Made by a program: the position numbers and the translations under genes | The notes under the pieces: model-generated | Database searches by the model: none | Seen by the model: the letters and a program-made list of their open reading frames with translations, nothing else | What the model was told of the DNA's origin: nothing | Part shown: piece after piece, positions 44,780 through 56,413 of the stretch | Numbering within the stretch: the stretch's first letter is position 1 | How the letters are laid out: each line of letters starts with the position of its first letter | NCBI GenBank assembly: GCA_028583685.1 | Contig: JAMXIF010001253.1 | Location: 31,308,860-31,372,859, forward strand | DNA length: 64,000 nucleotides | From: Petaurus breviceps papuanus | Taxonomy: Eukaryota; Chordata; Mammalia; Diprotodontia; Petauridae | Direction of reading: 5' to 3'

Positions 44780-46190
44780 TCCAGGAGTGAGAAGGTGCTA
44801 ATGTCTCTATACTCTGCCCTGTTCAAAACACTAGAGTATTGTGCTAGGATCTAGAAGGTCATTGGTAAGATGGAGAATACCCAGAGGAGGTCAACCAGTA
44901 TGGTGAAGGGCCTTCAGTTCATGTCATATGAGATTCATAGGATTATTTTTTAATATTTTTATTTACTTAATTTTTAAATTTATGGAATAAAACAAGTATT
45001 CCCATAACATTGTATAATAAAAAAGATGATTGTACATGAAACTGCTTATCTGTTATGTAATTTGCTATTCCTTTTAAATGTAAAATAAAATTATCATGTA
45101 AACTTCTTTTTTCCCCTTTTTTCCCTCCCCCTTTCCCTAGAGATGGCTGCCACTAGATAGACACAACTATGCATATACATGTAAATTCTTTCTATACATG
45201 CTTCTATTTATCTGTGCTTTCTCTGTATGCAGATAGTATATTCCTTCATATGTCCTTTGTAGTTTATTTGGATATTTATAATAGCCAAAATGACTTATTC
45301 ACTCAAAATTGTTCTTAAAACATGATATTATATGCACTATTCTCTTGGTTCTGCTCATCTCAATCTTCATTATTTTGTATAAGTCTATTCATAGTTTTCT
45401 AAGATCATTGAGCACATCATTTCTTATAGAACAGAAGTATTTCATCATAATCATATATGACAACTTGTTCAGCCATTCCCCAACTGATGATAGGCATTTA
45501 TATTTATATAATATATAATTATGTATAATTTAAATATGCAATATATTTATATAATATTTATAGCATCTCTCTTTGTGGTGACAAAGAACTGGAAATTGTG
45601 GAGATTCATAGGATTATAAATTTACACCTGGAAGGGACTTTATGGTCAAACTCAATCCAAACCTCTTATTTTACAGAAGGGTTTAGAGAAGTTCAGGGAT
45701 ATACCTATGGTCACAGAGGTAGTGACTGAAGGTATGTGGGTTCCTTTTCTCTCACTCTAAGTCCACTGGTGTTTCCATCATACTATACTGCCTCTGATTG
45801 TTGAATGAATAGGGGTCTAAACCTGGAGAAGAGTTATCATGGTGGAGGGAATTATTACCTCTTTGACTGTTTGGAGCATTGTTGGGTGAAAGAGGGTTAG
45901 CCCTATTCTTTTTTACCCCAGAAGGCAGAAATAGGAGGCAGACAAAGAAGTTGGAAAAATCGAATTTAGAGCTTACATTAGGAAAAACTTCCCAAACCTT
46001 TATTCAAAAGTGAAATGGACAGACTTAGGAGATAGTGAATTTCTCTTCATTGGAGGTCTTTAGGCAAAAGAAGTTTGATTACTTACCAGGTATATAGTAT
46101 AATAGACATTCTTGTTCAAGGACTGGTTGGACTAGATGGTCCTTGGTCCCTTTCTTTCAGCTCTGAAAACCTCTGATTCTGTTAGAGGAA
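44780..46190 (+). mobile_element. CR1/L3 LINE 3' end, interrupted by an L1 and a MIR-like SINE
   Basis: 44820-44945 ('actagagtattgtgctagg ... tggtgaagggccttcagttcatgtcatatgag') and 45830-46190 ('aggaaaaacttcccaaacc', 'cattggaggtctttaggcaaaag', 'gttggactagatggtccttgg') are consecutive parts of the CR1/L3 3' region. 44947-45600 is a nested L1, and 45618-45800 is a MIR-like SINE ('cacctggaagggactttatgg'). Confidence 0.75.
44947..45600 (-). mobile_element. short L1 insertion with 17-bp target duplication and 5' inversion
   Basis: Identical flanks GAGATTCATAGGATTAT lie at 44930-44946 and 45601-45617. From the left: T-rich end, L1 3' UTR and ORF2 end on the minus strand up to 'aactgatgataggcattta' (about 45500). 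After an AT-rich joint, 45572-45600 is 'tttgtggtgacaaagaactggaaattg', which is L1 ORF2 sequence on the plus strand. A 5' inversion is the known signature of twin priming during L1 integration. Confidence 0.9.
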
Positions 46191-46259
46191 AACCTAGCTG
46201 ACCCTGCTGTCTGCCCATACCTGTAGAGGCCTTACTCCACTGTCATTAGGCTCATTTGT

Positions 46260-46352
46260 CATATATACACATACATACATACATATATATGTGTTTGTGT
46301 GTATGTGTGTATACACAAATATAAATACATTATATATATATATATATATATT
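46260..46352. repeat. CATA / GTGT / TATA microsatellite
   Basis: CATACA, GTGTGT and (TA)n runs in succession. Confidence 0.92.
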
Positions 46353-47225
46353 CTTAATAACAGTACTTAATAAGCCAATTTGATCTCCTCAGATAAAAAC
46401 ATAAGCCACTGGGCTTTTAACACAGCTTTCACTTATTAAATTCCCACACTGCAATGCTGCAATTAAATAAAGGAAGCTCAGTTCATGCTCTCAGGGAAAA
46501 AGATCTTTCATAGCTCTCAGACTCAGGGTCTTGGTTTTTTATTTCTACATTAAACTGTAAGGACTCTGGGGCTTGTTGAACTGCCTTTTTATTGGGGGAT
46601 TTGTGGAGTTCTTGTGTTCTGTGTGTCTCAGCCAAGGTAATTTAGGGAAAGAAGTATGTGCATATCTCTCAGTACCAGTGACAACATCCCAATGAAGAAT
46701 TTTACTGAGTCCCGAGCATAGCCATTAATAATCCAGAATCCTCAGCAGTAATGCGTATTTCTTTCTTTTTTATAGCAAGCATCTTGTTGGATAATGGCAG
46801 GACAGTGGAGTGAAAATCTGGGTTGTATTGAAATTCATGCAGTACAAGCTGCCTTATGAAATGAAAAGAGAAAGTCTGCACTTCACTTGCAAAATTGCTG
46901 TCTTGGTACTTATGACTTAGCTCTTGGAGCAATGCTCTCTTGATAATAATACTTTAAAATGCAAGCCTGCTGCAGGACATCCATTATACTGATTGAACTA
47001 GATAATGTACCTGATCAAGGTACAAGGCAAGGCTAGTAATGAGCAAGTGACTAGAGGATAGATACCCTGTTCAGGAATGAGGAGCCTACCGATTCTTACA
47101 AGTAAAGTCCAATCCTAGGGCTCAGCATCAGTGTAAGAAATTGTATTAAAAAATGTGCTACCATGTAAAATGAGGGAACTGGACTAGATAAGCTCTGAGG
47201 TCTCTTCAAGATGTGATTGAATTCA
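46353..47225. other. unassigned; CR1-like 3' end near 47165
   Basis: 47170-47215 ('gggaactggactagataagctctgaggtctcttc') is a CR1/L3-type terminus. The rest has no recognised family. The 76-codon minus frame at 46702-46932 shows nothing recognisable. Confidence 0.4.
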
Positions 47226-47345
47226 TTTGAACAAACCTTTGTTCAGTAAGCTACCATGAAGGCACTCTATTCACAGAAAAGCAAGACAATCCCTGCTCTC
47301 GAGGAGCTCCATGCAATCTACTGGACGCTCTATGAGTCTATGGTC
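47225..47345 (-). mobile_element. L2 3' end
   Basis: 'caatccctgctctcgaggagctccatgcaatctac' is a reversed L2 end. Confidence 0.6.
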
Positions 47346-47619
47346 CTGACTAAAAATATACTTGCATTTACTGGCAAAATAGTTTTAGGCAAATCAAAAA
47401 ATGCAAAAGTGTGTTATTTTGTTGTAGTTACCATAAAGGAAAAAAAAGTGGAAGAAACAAAATCTGAATAGCAGAATATTTTTTAAAAAACGCATACTCA
47501 TTTCAGCTCTATATATGTGAGTGTGTTTGTGTAGATATTACATACAATGTATATATGATATATATGCATATGTACACATAGAATATGTGTATCTATCTAT
47601 CTATCTATCTATCTGTCAG

Positions 47620-47876
47620 GTAGGTGGCATAGTAGATAGAATACTGGACCTGAAGTCAGGAAGACTTCCCTTTCCAAGGTCAAATCTGATCTCAGACACT
47701 TACTAGCTGTGTGATCCTGAGCAAGTCACTTAACCCTGTTTGCTTTAGTTTTTTCATCTGTAAAATAAACTGGAGAAGGAAATAGCAAACCGCTCCAGTA
47801 TCTTTGCCAAAAAAAAACCCACATGGGGTCACAAAGAGTCAGATATGACTAAAATGACTGAACAACAACAAAATAT
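47620..47876 (+). mobile_element. full-length tRNA/RTE SINE
   Basis: Head 'aggtaggtggcatagtag', B-box-like 'ggtcaaatctgatctc', 'agctgtgtgatcctgagcaag', then 'ctggagaaggaaatagcaaacc', 'gtcacaaagagtcagatatgac' and a CAACAACAA end. The RTE-like tail is complete. Preceded by an ATCT microsatellite at 47591-47613. Confidence 0.9.
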
Positions 47877-48127
47877 ATACATACACATATTTGAAACATA
47901 AACTATGTACAAGGGAATGTTCTTGGGGGTCTACTTCAGCCCTAGCACAGTACCATGAACAAGGTAGGCATTTAGGTATTTGTTTAATAGAATGAAATAC
48001 TAATTTGTAATTTGTATGTTAGCTTATTCATTGATTATGTGAATTGAGGCTTCTGAAGATCTGAAGGGCAGAATGTGAATTGAAAATTTTCTCCTGCAAT
48101 TTTGCTTAAGAGATTATTATTCCAACA

Positions 48128-48375
48128 TAGATAGGTAGCTAGGTGGTGAAGTGGATAGAGCACTGAGAATAGCATCAAGAAGACCTAAGTTCAAATCCTG
48201 CCCCAGACATTCACTAGCTGTGCAACCCTGGGCAAGTCATTTAACCTTTTCTTGTCTCAGTTTCTTTAACAGTGAAAATAATAGCACCTACCTCCCAGGG
48301 TTGTTGTGAAGGTGAAATGAGACAATTTTTGTAAAGTATTTAGCACCATGCCTGACACATAGTAGATAGGAGATA
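48128..48375 (+). mobile_element. Mar1-type CORE-SINE
   Basis: tRNA-like head 'ggtagctaggtggtgaagtgg', 'gttcaaatcctgcc', then 'ctcagtttctttaac', 'ctacctcccagggttgttgtgaagg' and the L2-like end 'gcaccatgcctgacacatagtag'. The subfamily name is tentative. Confidence 0.8.
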
Positions 48376-48399
48376 TATGAATTTTAGTTATTGTTGTCA

Positions 48400-48557
48400 T
48401 AATGATGATGGTGGTGGTAGTACTGGTGGTGGTGGTGGTGGTGGAGGTGGTTGTGGTGGTGATGGTGATGAAAATGATGATGGTGGTAGTGGTGGTGATG
48501 ACAATGATGATGGTGGTGGTGATGGTGGTGGTGGTGATGGTGGTGGTGGTGATGGTG
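48400..48557 (+). repeat. (GGT)n / (GAT)n microsatellite
   Basis: About 155 bp of GGT with interspersed GAT and AAT units. It encodes poly-Gly/Asp on one strand and poly-His on the other only as an artefact. It lies between two SINEs. Confidence 0.95.
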
Positions 48558-48561
48558 ATTA

Positions 48562-48835
48562 TATGGATAGGCAGCTAGATGCGACAGTGGATAGAGCACT
48601 GAACAAGATGTCAAGAAGACTGAAGCTCAAATTCAGCTTTTCTAAATGTGTGAACCTGGTCTATTATTATGGGCAATTTACTTAACCTTTGTCAGTCTCA
48701 GTTTCTTTATCTGTAAAATGGGAATAATAATAGCAACTCCTTCTTAGGATTGTATGAATCAAATGAGATATTTGTGAAGAGGTTTTCAAACCTTAAAATG
48801 CTATATAAATACTAGATATTATGATCATGGAATAA
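48562..48835 (+). mobile_element. Mar1-type CORE-SINE
   Basis: 'ggcagctagatgcgacagtgg', 'gtcagtctcagtttctttatctgtaaaatgggaataataatagc', 'aaatgctatataaatactag'. More diverged than the copy at 48128. Confidence 0.75.
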
Positions 48836-48839
48836 GGAT

Positions 48840-49300
48840 GTAAAAGTCAGTCAGTCAACAAGCATTTATTAAGTCTTTACTACATGAAAGGCACTATGCT
48901 AAGTGCTAGAAATACAAATTCAAGCAAAAAGAAAGCCAATCTCTGCCCTTGAGGAGCTTACATTCTAATGGAGAGGTGGGGGAAGACAGCACATAATGGG
49001 GAGGATGAGGAGGATAAGGATAGTATCTGGCTGATGGGGAGAGGGTGAGACAGAGAAGCTGGGATAGCAGTCTGATGAGAAATAAGAGAGGGCAGCCTGA
49101 GTGTTCTCCTTGAGTGGAGATTCTGGGAGGGGTGGGGGCACCACAGGGACTGACTTGACTTCTGAGATATGAGTTCTGGGCCTGAAATGATTCAGAGTTT
49201 TCTGGGACATGGTGGAGTCTGGATCGAAACCTAGTGAGAAATGAAGAGATGTCTGGGCTGGGTGCTCTCCTTAAATGGAGGTTATGGGATATTATCTGTC
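48840..49300 (-). mobile_element. L2 3' end with G-rich continuation
   Basis: 48850-48975 is a clear reversed L2 terminus ('caacaagcatttattaagtctttac', 'ctctgcccttgaggagcttacattctaatgg'). 48976-49300 is a purine-rich continuation similar to 52880-53160, an unassigned family. Confidence 0.6.
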
Positions 49301-49650
49301 CTTCCCACCCCATTATCTCCTCTCTCCACCCGCCCTTTTTCCAATCCTACACCATCCAAAATCAAGAAAGCATAGGTTCAAGTCTTGTCTCTGAACTTTC
49401 TGTATGGTCCTGGGAAAACCACTTAACTTCTCTCTCAGTGACCATAATGAGCTAAGATTATAAATTGCAGAGAATATGAGTACTTTACCCAGCCATTTGT
49501 CAGATGAGGACAAAATAAGCTAGTTCAGTTATATTAAAAGAAGAAGTTGAACTAAATTCCCATAGATTAGAGAAAATTCTTCCCCAGTCTTTCCCTACAA
49601 CTAGGAAATCATAGTTCAATAAAAAATAAAACAGAAGGAAAAAAAAATCA
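49301..49650. repeat. unassigned repeat unit, first copy
   Basis: 49340-49420 contains a SINE-like 'taggttcaagtcttgtctctgaac'. 49475-49575 ('atatgagtactttacccagccatttgtcag...') is repeated at 50429-50525 as a diverged direct copy. Confidence 0.5.
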
Positions 49651-49679
49651 ACATTACAAGTAATTGTGGTGATGAAGAA

Positions 49680-50150
49680 AAAAAAAATTCGAAGGTGACT
49701 CTGAGCTTATAAGCCTGGGTGATTGTGAAAGTAGTGGTGCCATCATTGGAAATGAAGTCATTAGGGCTAGGGACAAGTTTTGGAGAAAAAGAGTTCTGGT
49801 TTAAATATGTTGCACTTGGGGGTGCTGATTGGATAGTGAGAGTAAGCTATCTAGTAAGCAAATTCAAATAGAGGAATGAATTTTGAAGACAGAGTTTTGA
49901 GGAATGGGGTGGGGCTGGGGGGAAGGGAGGGGAAGATGTGGGTTTGGGAGTTATTTGCTTCAGACCATAGCAATCCAAATCCTTTTCTACAACATGCCAC
50001 CGAATACTAGAAAGTAGCAATCCTGTCTCCTCTCAGTTTTCCTTTTTCCTCATCTTTCTAGGCTTTTTCAAATTCCCTGTTGAAACCTTGGGAGTAAATG
50101 AGGTCATGAGGGATTCAGAGAGAAGTGAGAAGAGGACCAAGGACAAAACT
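49680..50150 (-). mobile_element. L2 LINE fragment
   Basis: 'gaaggtgactctgagcttataagcctgggtgattgtg', 'tgtgggtttgggag' and 'aagaggaccaaggacaaaac' are the reverse complement of the L2 RT segment. Old. Confidence 0.6.
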
Positions 50151-51095
50151 TGAATTTCCACCCAGGAAAATCTTTCCATAATAATAAGAAAGAGGAAGGA
50201 AGAGCCATAGAATTTGTGAAAAAAACAAAACCATTAGACCAAGGCTATATAGGTCAACACCAGTTCCTTTGAGAAAAGCACAATTATGGAATGCTTCTTG
50301 CTATCATTACTGCTCTTGCCAACACTCTGAAAACTCTGAGAAGAAGCTATAGATTCAAAAGAATAGAAGAAAAAAATAAAGTATGGAACTAACTGGTAAC
50401 AAAGAGTTCCAGACGCCCACACAGATCAATATGAGTACTTACTCAGCCACTTGTCAGATCAGGACAAAATAAACCATTTCGGTTATTGGTGAAATAAGGA
50501 GCTGAACTACATGTCCAGAGATTAGCCTGGAAGATTTAGGAGGTTTTAGCTTCCGGCAAACTCTGTATTAATTCGCCTACACATCACAGAACTACAGAAA
50601 TTGAGAGGGCCCTCAGAGGCTGTCTAGTCCAAACTCTATCTGAACAAGAATCTCTTCTACAAAAATCCTGACAGTCATCCAACCCTTGCATGAAGACCCT
50701 TCTGGAAGGGGAATCCATTACCTTAAAGAGAGAGAGAAAGTGAGGATTGTAGAGGCATCAGTCTGCTGGAGAAGACAGAAGAGTCTGGGATTAGGGGTGC
50801 ATGTAGGAGAGTCCATTTTGGCAAAGAAAAGGGCTACTTCTTCATGGGAAACATGAAGATATAATTATCAAATTAGATAATAATTGTAACACACTTAGCA
50901 CGATGCCTGGTACATAGTAAATACTATGCAAATAGTTTAAAAATAGGTAAAGAAACAGATAGTGAGGGAACATGTCTAAGTAACGTCAAGTAAAGAAGGT
51001 GAGAGAAGGGGGAGCTTTCTTTAAATGGTCTTAATTTTTTCAGTGAGACAAGATTTTTAGTTGAGAGGATACAGAAGAGTGTATATACCATAGGA
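50151..51095. other. mostly unassigned; CR1-like piece at 50585-50730
   Basis: 50590-50720 ('acagaaattgagagggccctcagaggctgtctagtccaaac') is of the CR1/MIR-associated type. No gene seen. A direct repeat with 49475 lies at 50429-50525. Confidence 0.4.
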
Positions 51096-51097
51096 TT

Positions 51098-51350
51098 GAA
51101 TAATAATAATAACTAGCATTTATGTAATGCTTCCATGCTTGCAAAATGCTTTGCAAATATTATCTCATTTTATCCTTACAACAACCCTGGGAAGCAGGAG
51201 CTATTATTATCCCCATTTTACAGATGAGAAAACTGAGGCAAACAAAGGTTAAGTGATTTGCCTAAGGTCATATGCAGCTAGTAATTGATGAAGGCTGGAT
51301 TTGAACTCAGATATTCCTGACTCCAGGTTCAGCATTCTATCCACCTGGCT
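51098..51350 (+). mobile_element. CORE-SINE (Mar/MIR-type), nearly complete
   Basis: 'aataataataactagcatttatgtaatgc', 'ttgcaaatattatctcattttatccttacaacaacc', 'ccccattttacagatgagaaaactgaggc', 'ctgactccaggttcagcattctatcc'. One of the best-preserved copies. Confidence 0.85.
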
Positions 51351-51504
51351 AAGTAGGGATGAAAAGGTTTGGGATAACTTCTATAGTAAGTGAGAAAACA
51401 AATCAGTTAGAGAGGTGAGAAGGAATTGCCTTGCTACAGTAATGGCCTGGTTAAGACTATATAACATAAATTTGAAGTTGGACTTAGTCAGCATGATTTC
51501 ATGA

Positions 51505-51690
51505 CTTTCTCCAGCTTTATGCAAGTATCATTATCCTCATTTTACAGGTGAGGAAACTGGGTCTCAGGAAAGTTAAGTGGCTTGTCCAGGGTCACACAGC
51601 TAGTAAATGTCTGAGCTAGGACTGTGAAGCCAAGCTTCTCTTGACTCCAAATCCAATACTCTTTCTATTATATGCTGTTTTGCAGTATGA
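51505..51690 (+). mobile_element. MIR/CORE-SINE 3' half
   Basis: 'atcctcattttacaggtgaggaaactggg', 'gtccagggtcacacagctag', 'tccaaatccaatactctttctattatatgctg'. Confidence 0.75.
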
Positions 51691-51734
51691 GTCAAATATA
51701 TGACATGCCTGACATAAACTGAGGTCACATATGT

Positions 51735-52260
51735 CAATCAACTAACATTAATTAAACATCTAAAAAATTCCAATTACGGTGCTCGATGCTAGAGATACAA
51801 AGCCAAAAATGAGAGAGGCCTTACCTTCAAGCAGCTTACATTCTAATATGGGGATACAACCAGGGGGGTGTTGGATTCAGCTGCCTCACCAACTGTTAAA
51901 TTTTTACTATGAACATTTATATTAATTATTATTAGTAAGGTATGAATATTTATACTTTGGAAATCAGAAAATGCTACAAATCAAGGCATGATTTATTGTT
52001 TTGCTGATTGTCTAGATGTAATAAAGTGATAGAGAAAAAGTTAAGAAAGCAAATTAAATCTAAAAGTCCATCAGACTTAGATTTTTCCTCCAGAGAGCCA
52101 GTTGCTAAGCATTTACTAGCACATCCCTGGACAATACTCATAGGGAAGTGATAGCAAGGGAAGAGAGCTGATTGTGAGTGGTGCTGTAGAGCAGTAGATT
52201 CTCAATGCTTTTTTGGTAGCAGTGGCAGTATTGATTTGGTTATTGTACCCAGAAAAGCAA
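51735..52260 (-). mobile_element. L2 3' end then unassigned DNA
   Basis: 51735-51850 is a reversed L2 end ('gaggccttaccttcaagcagcttacattctaatatgg'). 51851-52260 shows nothing recognisable. Confidence 0.6.
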
Positions 52261-52261
52261 G

Positions 52262-52306
52262 AAGAGAAAGAGAGAGAGAGGGAGGGAGGGAGAGGGAGAG
52301 AGAGAG

Positions 52307-52345
<39 letters not shown>

Positions 52346-52476
52346 GAGAGAGAGAAAGAGACAGAGAGAGAGAGAGAGAGAGACAGAGAGAGAGAGAGAC
52401 AGAGAGAGACAGAGAGAGAGAGAGACAGAGAGAGACAGAGAGAGACAGAGAGAGACAGAGAGAGAGACAAAGAGAC

Positions 52477-52557
<81 letters not shown>

Positions 52558-52558
52558 T
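52262..52558 (+). repeat. (GA)n / GACA purine tract, ~300 bp
   Basis: An almost pure purine strand of GAGA with GACAGA interruptions at irregular 8-30 bp spacing, ending in about 45 bp of pure GA. All the Arg/Glu and Ser/Leu open frames across it are artefacts. Confidence 0.97.
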
Positions 52559-53340
52559 AACTTGTTCTGTGGGATTACACCAGAAGCTTGCAGTGGAGTA
52601 TTGCTAAGGAAATCAAGCAACCTTAAGTATCTTGACTATATAGGAACATATTCTATTTCAGAAGACCTTCCTATGACCATCATGGAATAAATATAGGACA
52701 TTGAACTAATACTTGGACTTTGATGTGAATTTTTTAACAGTGTTCTCTTCAGTGCAAGTTATTAAAATTAAAGCTACTTTATTTTCCCAATGTGTTCTAA
52801 CAAAATCCTTTGTAACTTCCAGCTTGTATGTCAATAGAGGAGACAATATGTCCAGGAGAACTCAAAGAGTTTATATGCTAGTGGGAGAAAGACAATACAT
52901 AAAAGGAAGCTGGGGTAGACAGGAGATAAGAGATATATATGGGGAAGGTAAAGGAAGTCTTGAGTTCAACATGGAGAAGAAGGAGATGGCTACCTGGTAG
53001 GGTAGCTTGAACAAGTGGATTCCAGGGCTGGAGTGAGGCTTCAAAGGAAGAGCTGGGACATGGTTGAGGAAGTCTGGAGAAGAATGAGGCATGGTTGGTG
53101 GCTGGAATCTGATTGACAGGTGCCACAGAGAATATAATCCTCATGGGGAGAGCTCTTTGTAAACAGAAATTATGGCCATGATTAGTTCATGTTCACTTGG
53201 TTGATTATACTAATTGCTAAGTGTTTATTGCTACTAAGGACTAAATATATAAATGTATGCATCCCCAGGCTCTGTAACTGACTCAGAGACCAATCAGGCC
53301 TAATGCATCAAACATTTTCATCTGTAGCTTGAAAACATAA
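52559..53340. other. unassigned; purine-rich unit at 52880-53160
   Basis: 52880-53160 resembles 48976-49300 in composition and phrases ('gctgggacatggttgagg' against 'tctgggacatggtggag'). No gene seen. Confidence 0.4.
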
Positions 53341-53344
53341 CCTT

Positions 53345-53820
53345 AACAAAAGCAAAAAAGTGTCAACAGAGTGTGTACCAATCAAGTGGGAGATAGTTCA
53401 ACAAACTGTAGTATATCAATGTAATGGAATATTGTTGTGGTGTAAGAAAAGACAAATATGAGGGACTCAGAGAATCTTGCGAAGACTTGTGTGAACTAAG
53501 GCAAAGAAAAGTAAACAGAACCATGACAGCAATATATATACAGTGACTCCAACAAATGTGAAAGAAAAAGACACTTAGAAGAACCAAGGCGATAACCAAT
53601 CTTGATTCCAGAAGCCTGATGATGAAATGTATATCCCTTCTTTCAGGAGAAAGGCGTAGAATGAGGCAGATGTTGTCAGACATGTTCAATGTGTCTTTTT
53701 TGCTTAATTGTACTTCCATGTTACAAGAGAAGATTCTACTACGGGTGGGATGGGAGGGTTGGGAAATGACAGTGATGTAAAAAAAAAAAAGCATCATCAA
53801 TAAATCATTTGAAAAATGTA
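53345..53820 (+). mobile_element. L1 3' end
   Basis: 'tcaatgtaatggaatattgttgtggtgtaagaaaag', 'gaagacttgtgtgaactaaggcaaag', 'atgttgtcagacatgttcaatgtgtc' and an A-run at 53778-53790 are the end of L1 ORF2 and 3' UTR, + orientation, 5' truncated. Confidence 0.8.
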
Positions 53821-54365
53821 GCCTACAAAACCATTAATGTGTCAGTTGCTGTCATGGAGATAAGCATATGAAAAAGTGTTTTAACAGAATATTTGATTCA
53901 ATGGCTCATCACAGCTGAGTTAAAGCATCATTCCCAAAAAAGCAGCACTGGGATAGTGGAGAGGGTGCTGGGCATACCAGGTACCTACCTCCTCTTCTTT
54001 TACATCTGTGGTGAATGAAGACCTAATGTAATGCATGTAAAGTACTTTACAAATCTTAAAAGTGATGTTTGAATGTCAGTTTTTGTTTCAAAATTAAATA
54101 CAAATGACAACTGCATAGAAAAGATTTATTGAGTTCCTATTTAAGACTATTGTCTGATTTTCTTCTTTCAAACTCTGAGCAAGTCACTGTCTTGAAGTTT
54201 TACAATGTTGACATTACAGATAGACTTTCTAAATACTGAGATTCAGCTATAAAATATCTGAGAAAATGCTTATTATTTCCTCTGACCCTAAGACATCCCA
54301 GTATTGACTCTAATAATACTAAGCACCCGTTTCCTGGAGAAAAACCATTGACTAGGCCCTATCTA
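53821..54365. other. unassigned with a CORE-SINE tail
   Basis: 54000-54075 is a faint CORE-SINE end ('atgcatgtaaagtactttacaaatc'). No gene seen. Confidence 0.35.
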
Positions 54366-54369
54366 GTCC

Positions 54370-55400
54370 TATTTATTCATCTATCTAACAAACATTTTGC
54401 CTGTTGACAAACTAATTGCCTATTGAATCTAGAGCCCAGTTCTAAGCATTAAGGAGATGAAAAGTTTAGATAAAGATGTCCTAAACTAATAGAGTTTATA
54501 GTTGGGAGATAAGACACAAATACAAATAATTATATACACAACATTACATGACTGGTTCATTAGCAGATTAAAAAAATAAAGTGTTATATGAGGTCTGAGA
54601 GATACTGGCTTCATAGTAGAAGTGGCATTTGAATAGGGCTTTAAAGGATGGGTAAGAAATTCAACAGACAAAGAGGGGAAAAGAAGACATTCTAGGTCTA
54701 GGTACCAGTATTAGCAAAGGCATGGATATAAGAGTGTGCAGGGTATGTTTGGGAGCAGAAATCTGGGATGACTGGGTTCTAGAATGCTTGCAGAGGAACT
54801 GGTTGGTTGTTGTCCTTTGTTCTCAGAGGACTAAAATGACATCACTATGTTAGAGTCAAGTTATAGTGTGTCTGACTGTGACTGCTCAGACCAAAACAAG
54901 CTCGGAATGCTCTACCACAGGTTGACACAAATAGTCCACGTAAACATTTGGGGTGGACTCTCTAAATTTGCATTATCTCACATTTCTTTTGAACTACTTC
55001 AATTCTGCTTTGCCCATAGAGCACAGCACCTTCTTTGATGTGGTATACCTTGCTGGATGGTCCTTTGGCAGGGACTCCCATGTCACACAATCAATTCCAA
55101 AGTTTTTCAGAGAAGAGGGGAGTAATATGGAATGTCTGGAAAAGTTGGAATGCCAAGTTATAGAAGGTCATGAATGCCAGGCAAAGAAGTTTAAACTTTA
55201 TATGGTAAGCAATAGTGAGCCATTGAAGATTTCTATAGGCAGAAGAGTGACATTATTAGATCTATATATAATCATATCAATTCAGTCACCTATATGAAGG
55301 AGGAATGTGGGAGAACCTGTCAGGGGGCTGTGTAATATTCTAGACTAATGAAAATGAGGACTTGTGCTAGAATGTTAGAAATGATGAGTGTGAGTGCTAC
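54370..55400 (-). mobile_element. L2 LINE fragment interrupted by an RTE-like 3' end
   Basis: 54590-54760 ('gcatttgaatagggctttaaaggatgggtaagaaattc', 'agcaaaggcatgg') and 55110-55330 ('tgccaggcaaagaagtttaaactttatatgg', 'caatagtgagccattg') are reversed L2. 54803-55110 between them is the RTE-like 3' end, matching 1150-1420 by phrases such as 'gacatcactatgtt' and 'gtctctaaatttg'. Confidence 0.7.
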
Positions 55401-55464
55401 TCCAGACAGAACTTCATAATCGATTAGCAGTCAGAATTGAGATGGGAGCATCAAAGATAACTCC

Positions 55465-56410
55465 AATTCAATTTAATTTAATCCAATTCAGCAAGCATCT
55501 GTTAAGCACCTGCTGTTTGCAAAGCACCATTGGAGATACAAAGATTTGCAGCATTGGAGATACAAAGATAAAAACAAAAACAAAAGTTACTGTCCTCAGG
55601 AATTTTTGATACTCTTGGTGAATATAACATATAAATATATAAGTAAATATGAGATAATTTCAGGAGAAAGAGAATGATGACTAGAGTGATAATGAAAGGC
55701 TTCCTATACTAACTAGGGAATACTTGAATAAGTCTTAATGGAAGCTAAGGGCTCTTAAGAGTCAGATGTGAGAAGGCAGGATATCCCAGGCATAGGAGAC
55801 AGCCTGGGCAAAAACACTGAGGTGGGAGACGAAATTCTAAGTAGGAAACATCAAATAAACCAATGCGACTGGAATTTAGAGTGTGTGAAGGTGAGTAATA
55901 TTAGATAAATATGAAAAAGCAGGCAGAAACCAGATTGTGAGAAGTTTTTAATGCTAGACTGAGTTTAGATTTTATTCGAAAAGTAATAGGAAACCATATG
56001 GGCATATTTGAACATGGGTGTGGTATGGTTAGTTTATACTTTGGGATGATTATTTTAGCTGCTTGGAAGATTGATTAGAATAAGAAGAAACTAGAGGGAA
56101 GGGGAACAATTAGAAGGCTATTGTAATAGCCCAAGGGAGAATTGATAAGAGGTTGAACTAAGGGAGTGGCCCTGAGAGTGAAAAAGGGGGGCAGATGTGA
56201 GAAATATTTTGGAGTCAGATAAAAAATTGGCAACTAATTAAACAGAGAAGTAAGATAGAGGAAAGAGTTAAGGATGACTCTGATGTTATCAGCTTGGATT
56301 ACTGGATGGTAATTCCACATAAACAGAGGAGCTTGAAGGAAGGGTAAGTTTGGGGAGGGGGGAGGATAAAGAGTTTTATTTTGAATTTGAGATGCAAATG
56401 GATAGGGCCA
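55465..56410 (-). mobile_element. L2 LINE, ~0.9 kb 3' part
   Basis: Reversed L2 3' end (55465-55620, with a short duplication 'gcattggagatacaaag' at 55528-55568) continuing through 'gaaggcaggatatcccaggcataggag', 'gcaattagaaggctattgtaatagccc' and 'aaggatgactctgatgttatc' to about 56400. Frames broken, old. Confidence 0.75.
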
Positions 56411-56413
56411 TCA

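Noticed and set aside
47591-47613. CRISPR-like or regulatory tandem array
   Set aside because: A plain ATCT microsatellite. No direct repeat array with unique spacers exists anywhere in the window.
48384-48614. Poly-histidine open frame (minus) and poly-glycine frame (plus)
   Set aside because: Both are translations of the GGT/GAT microsatellite and run into flanking SINEs.
52213-52620. Arg/Glu-rich and Ser/Leu-rich open frames of over 110 codons
   Set aside because: Artefacts of the GA tract, which is open in most frames on both strands.
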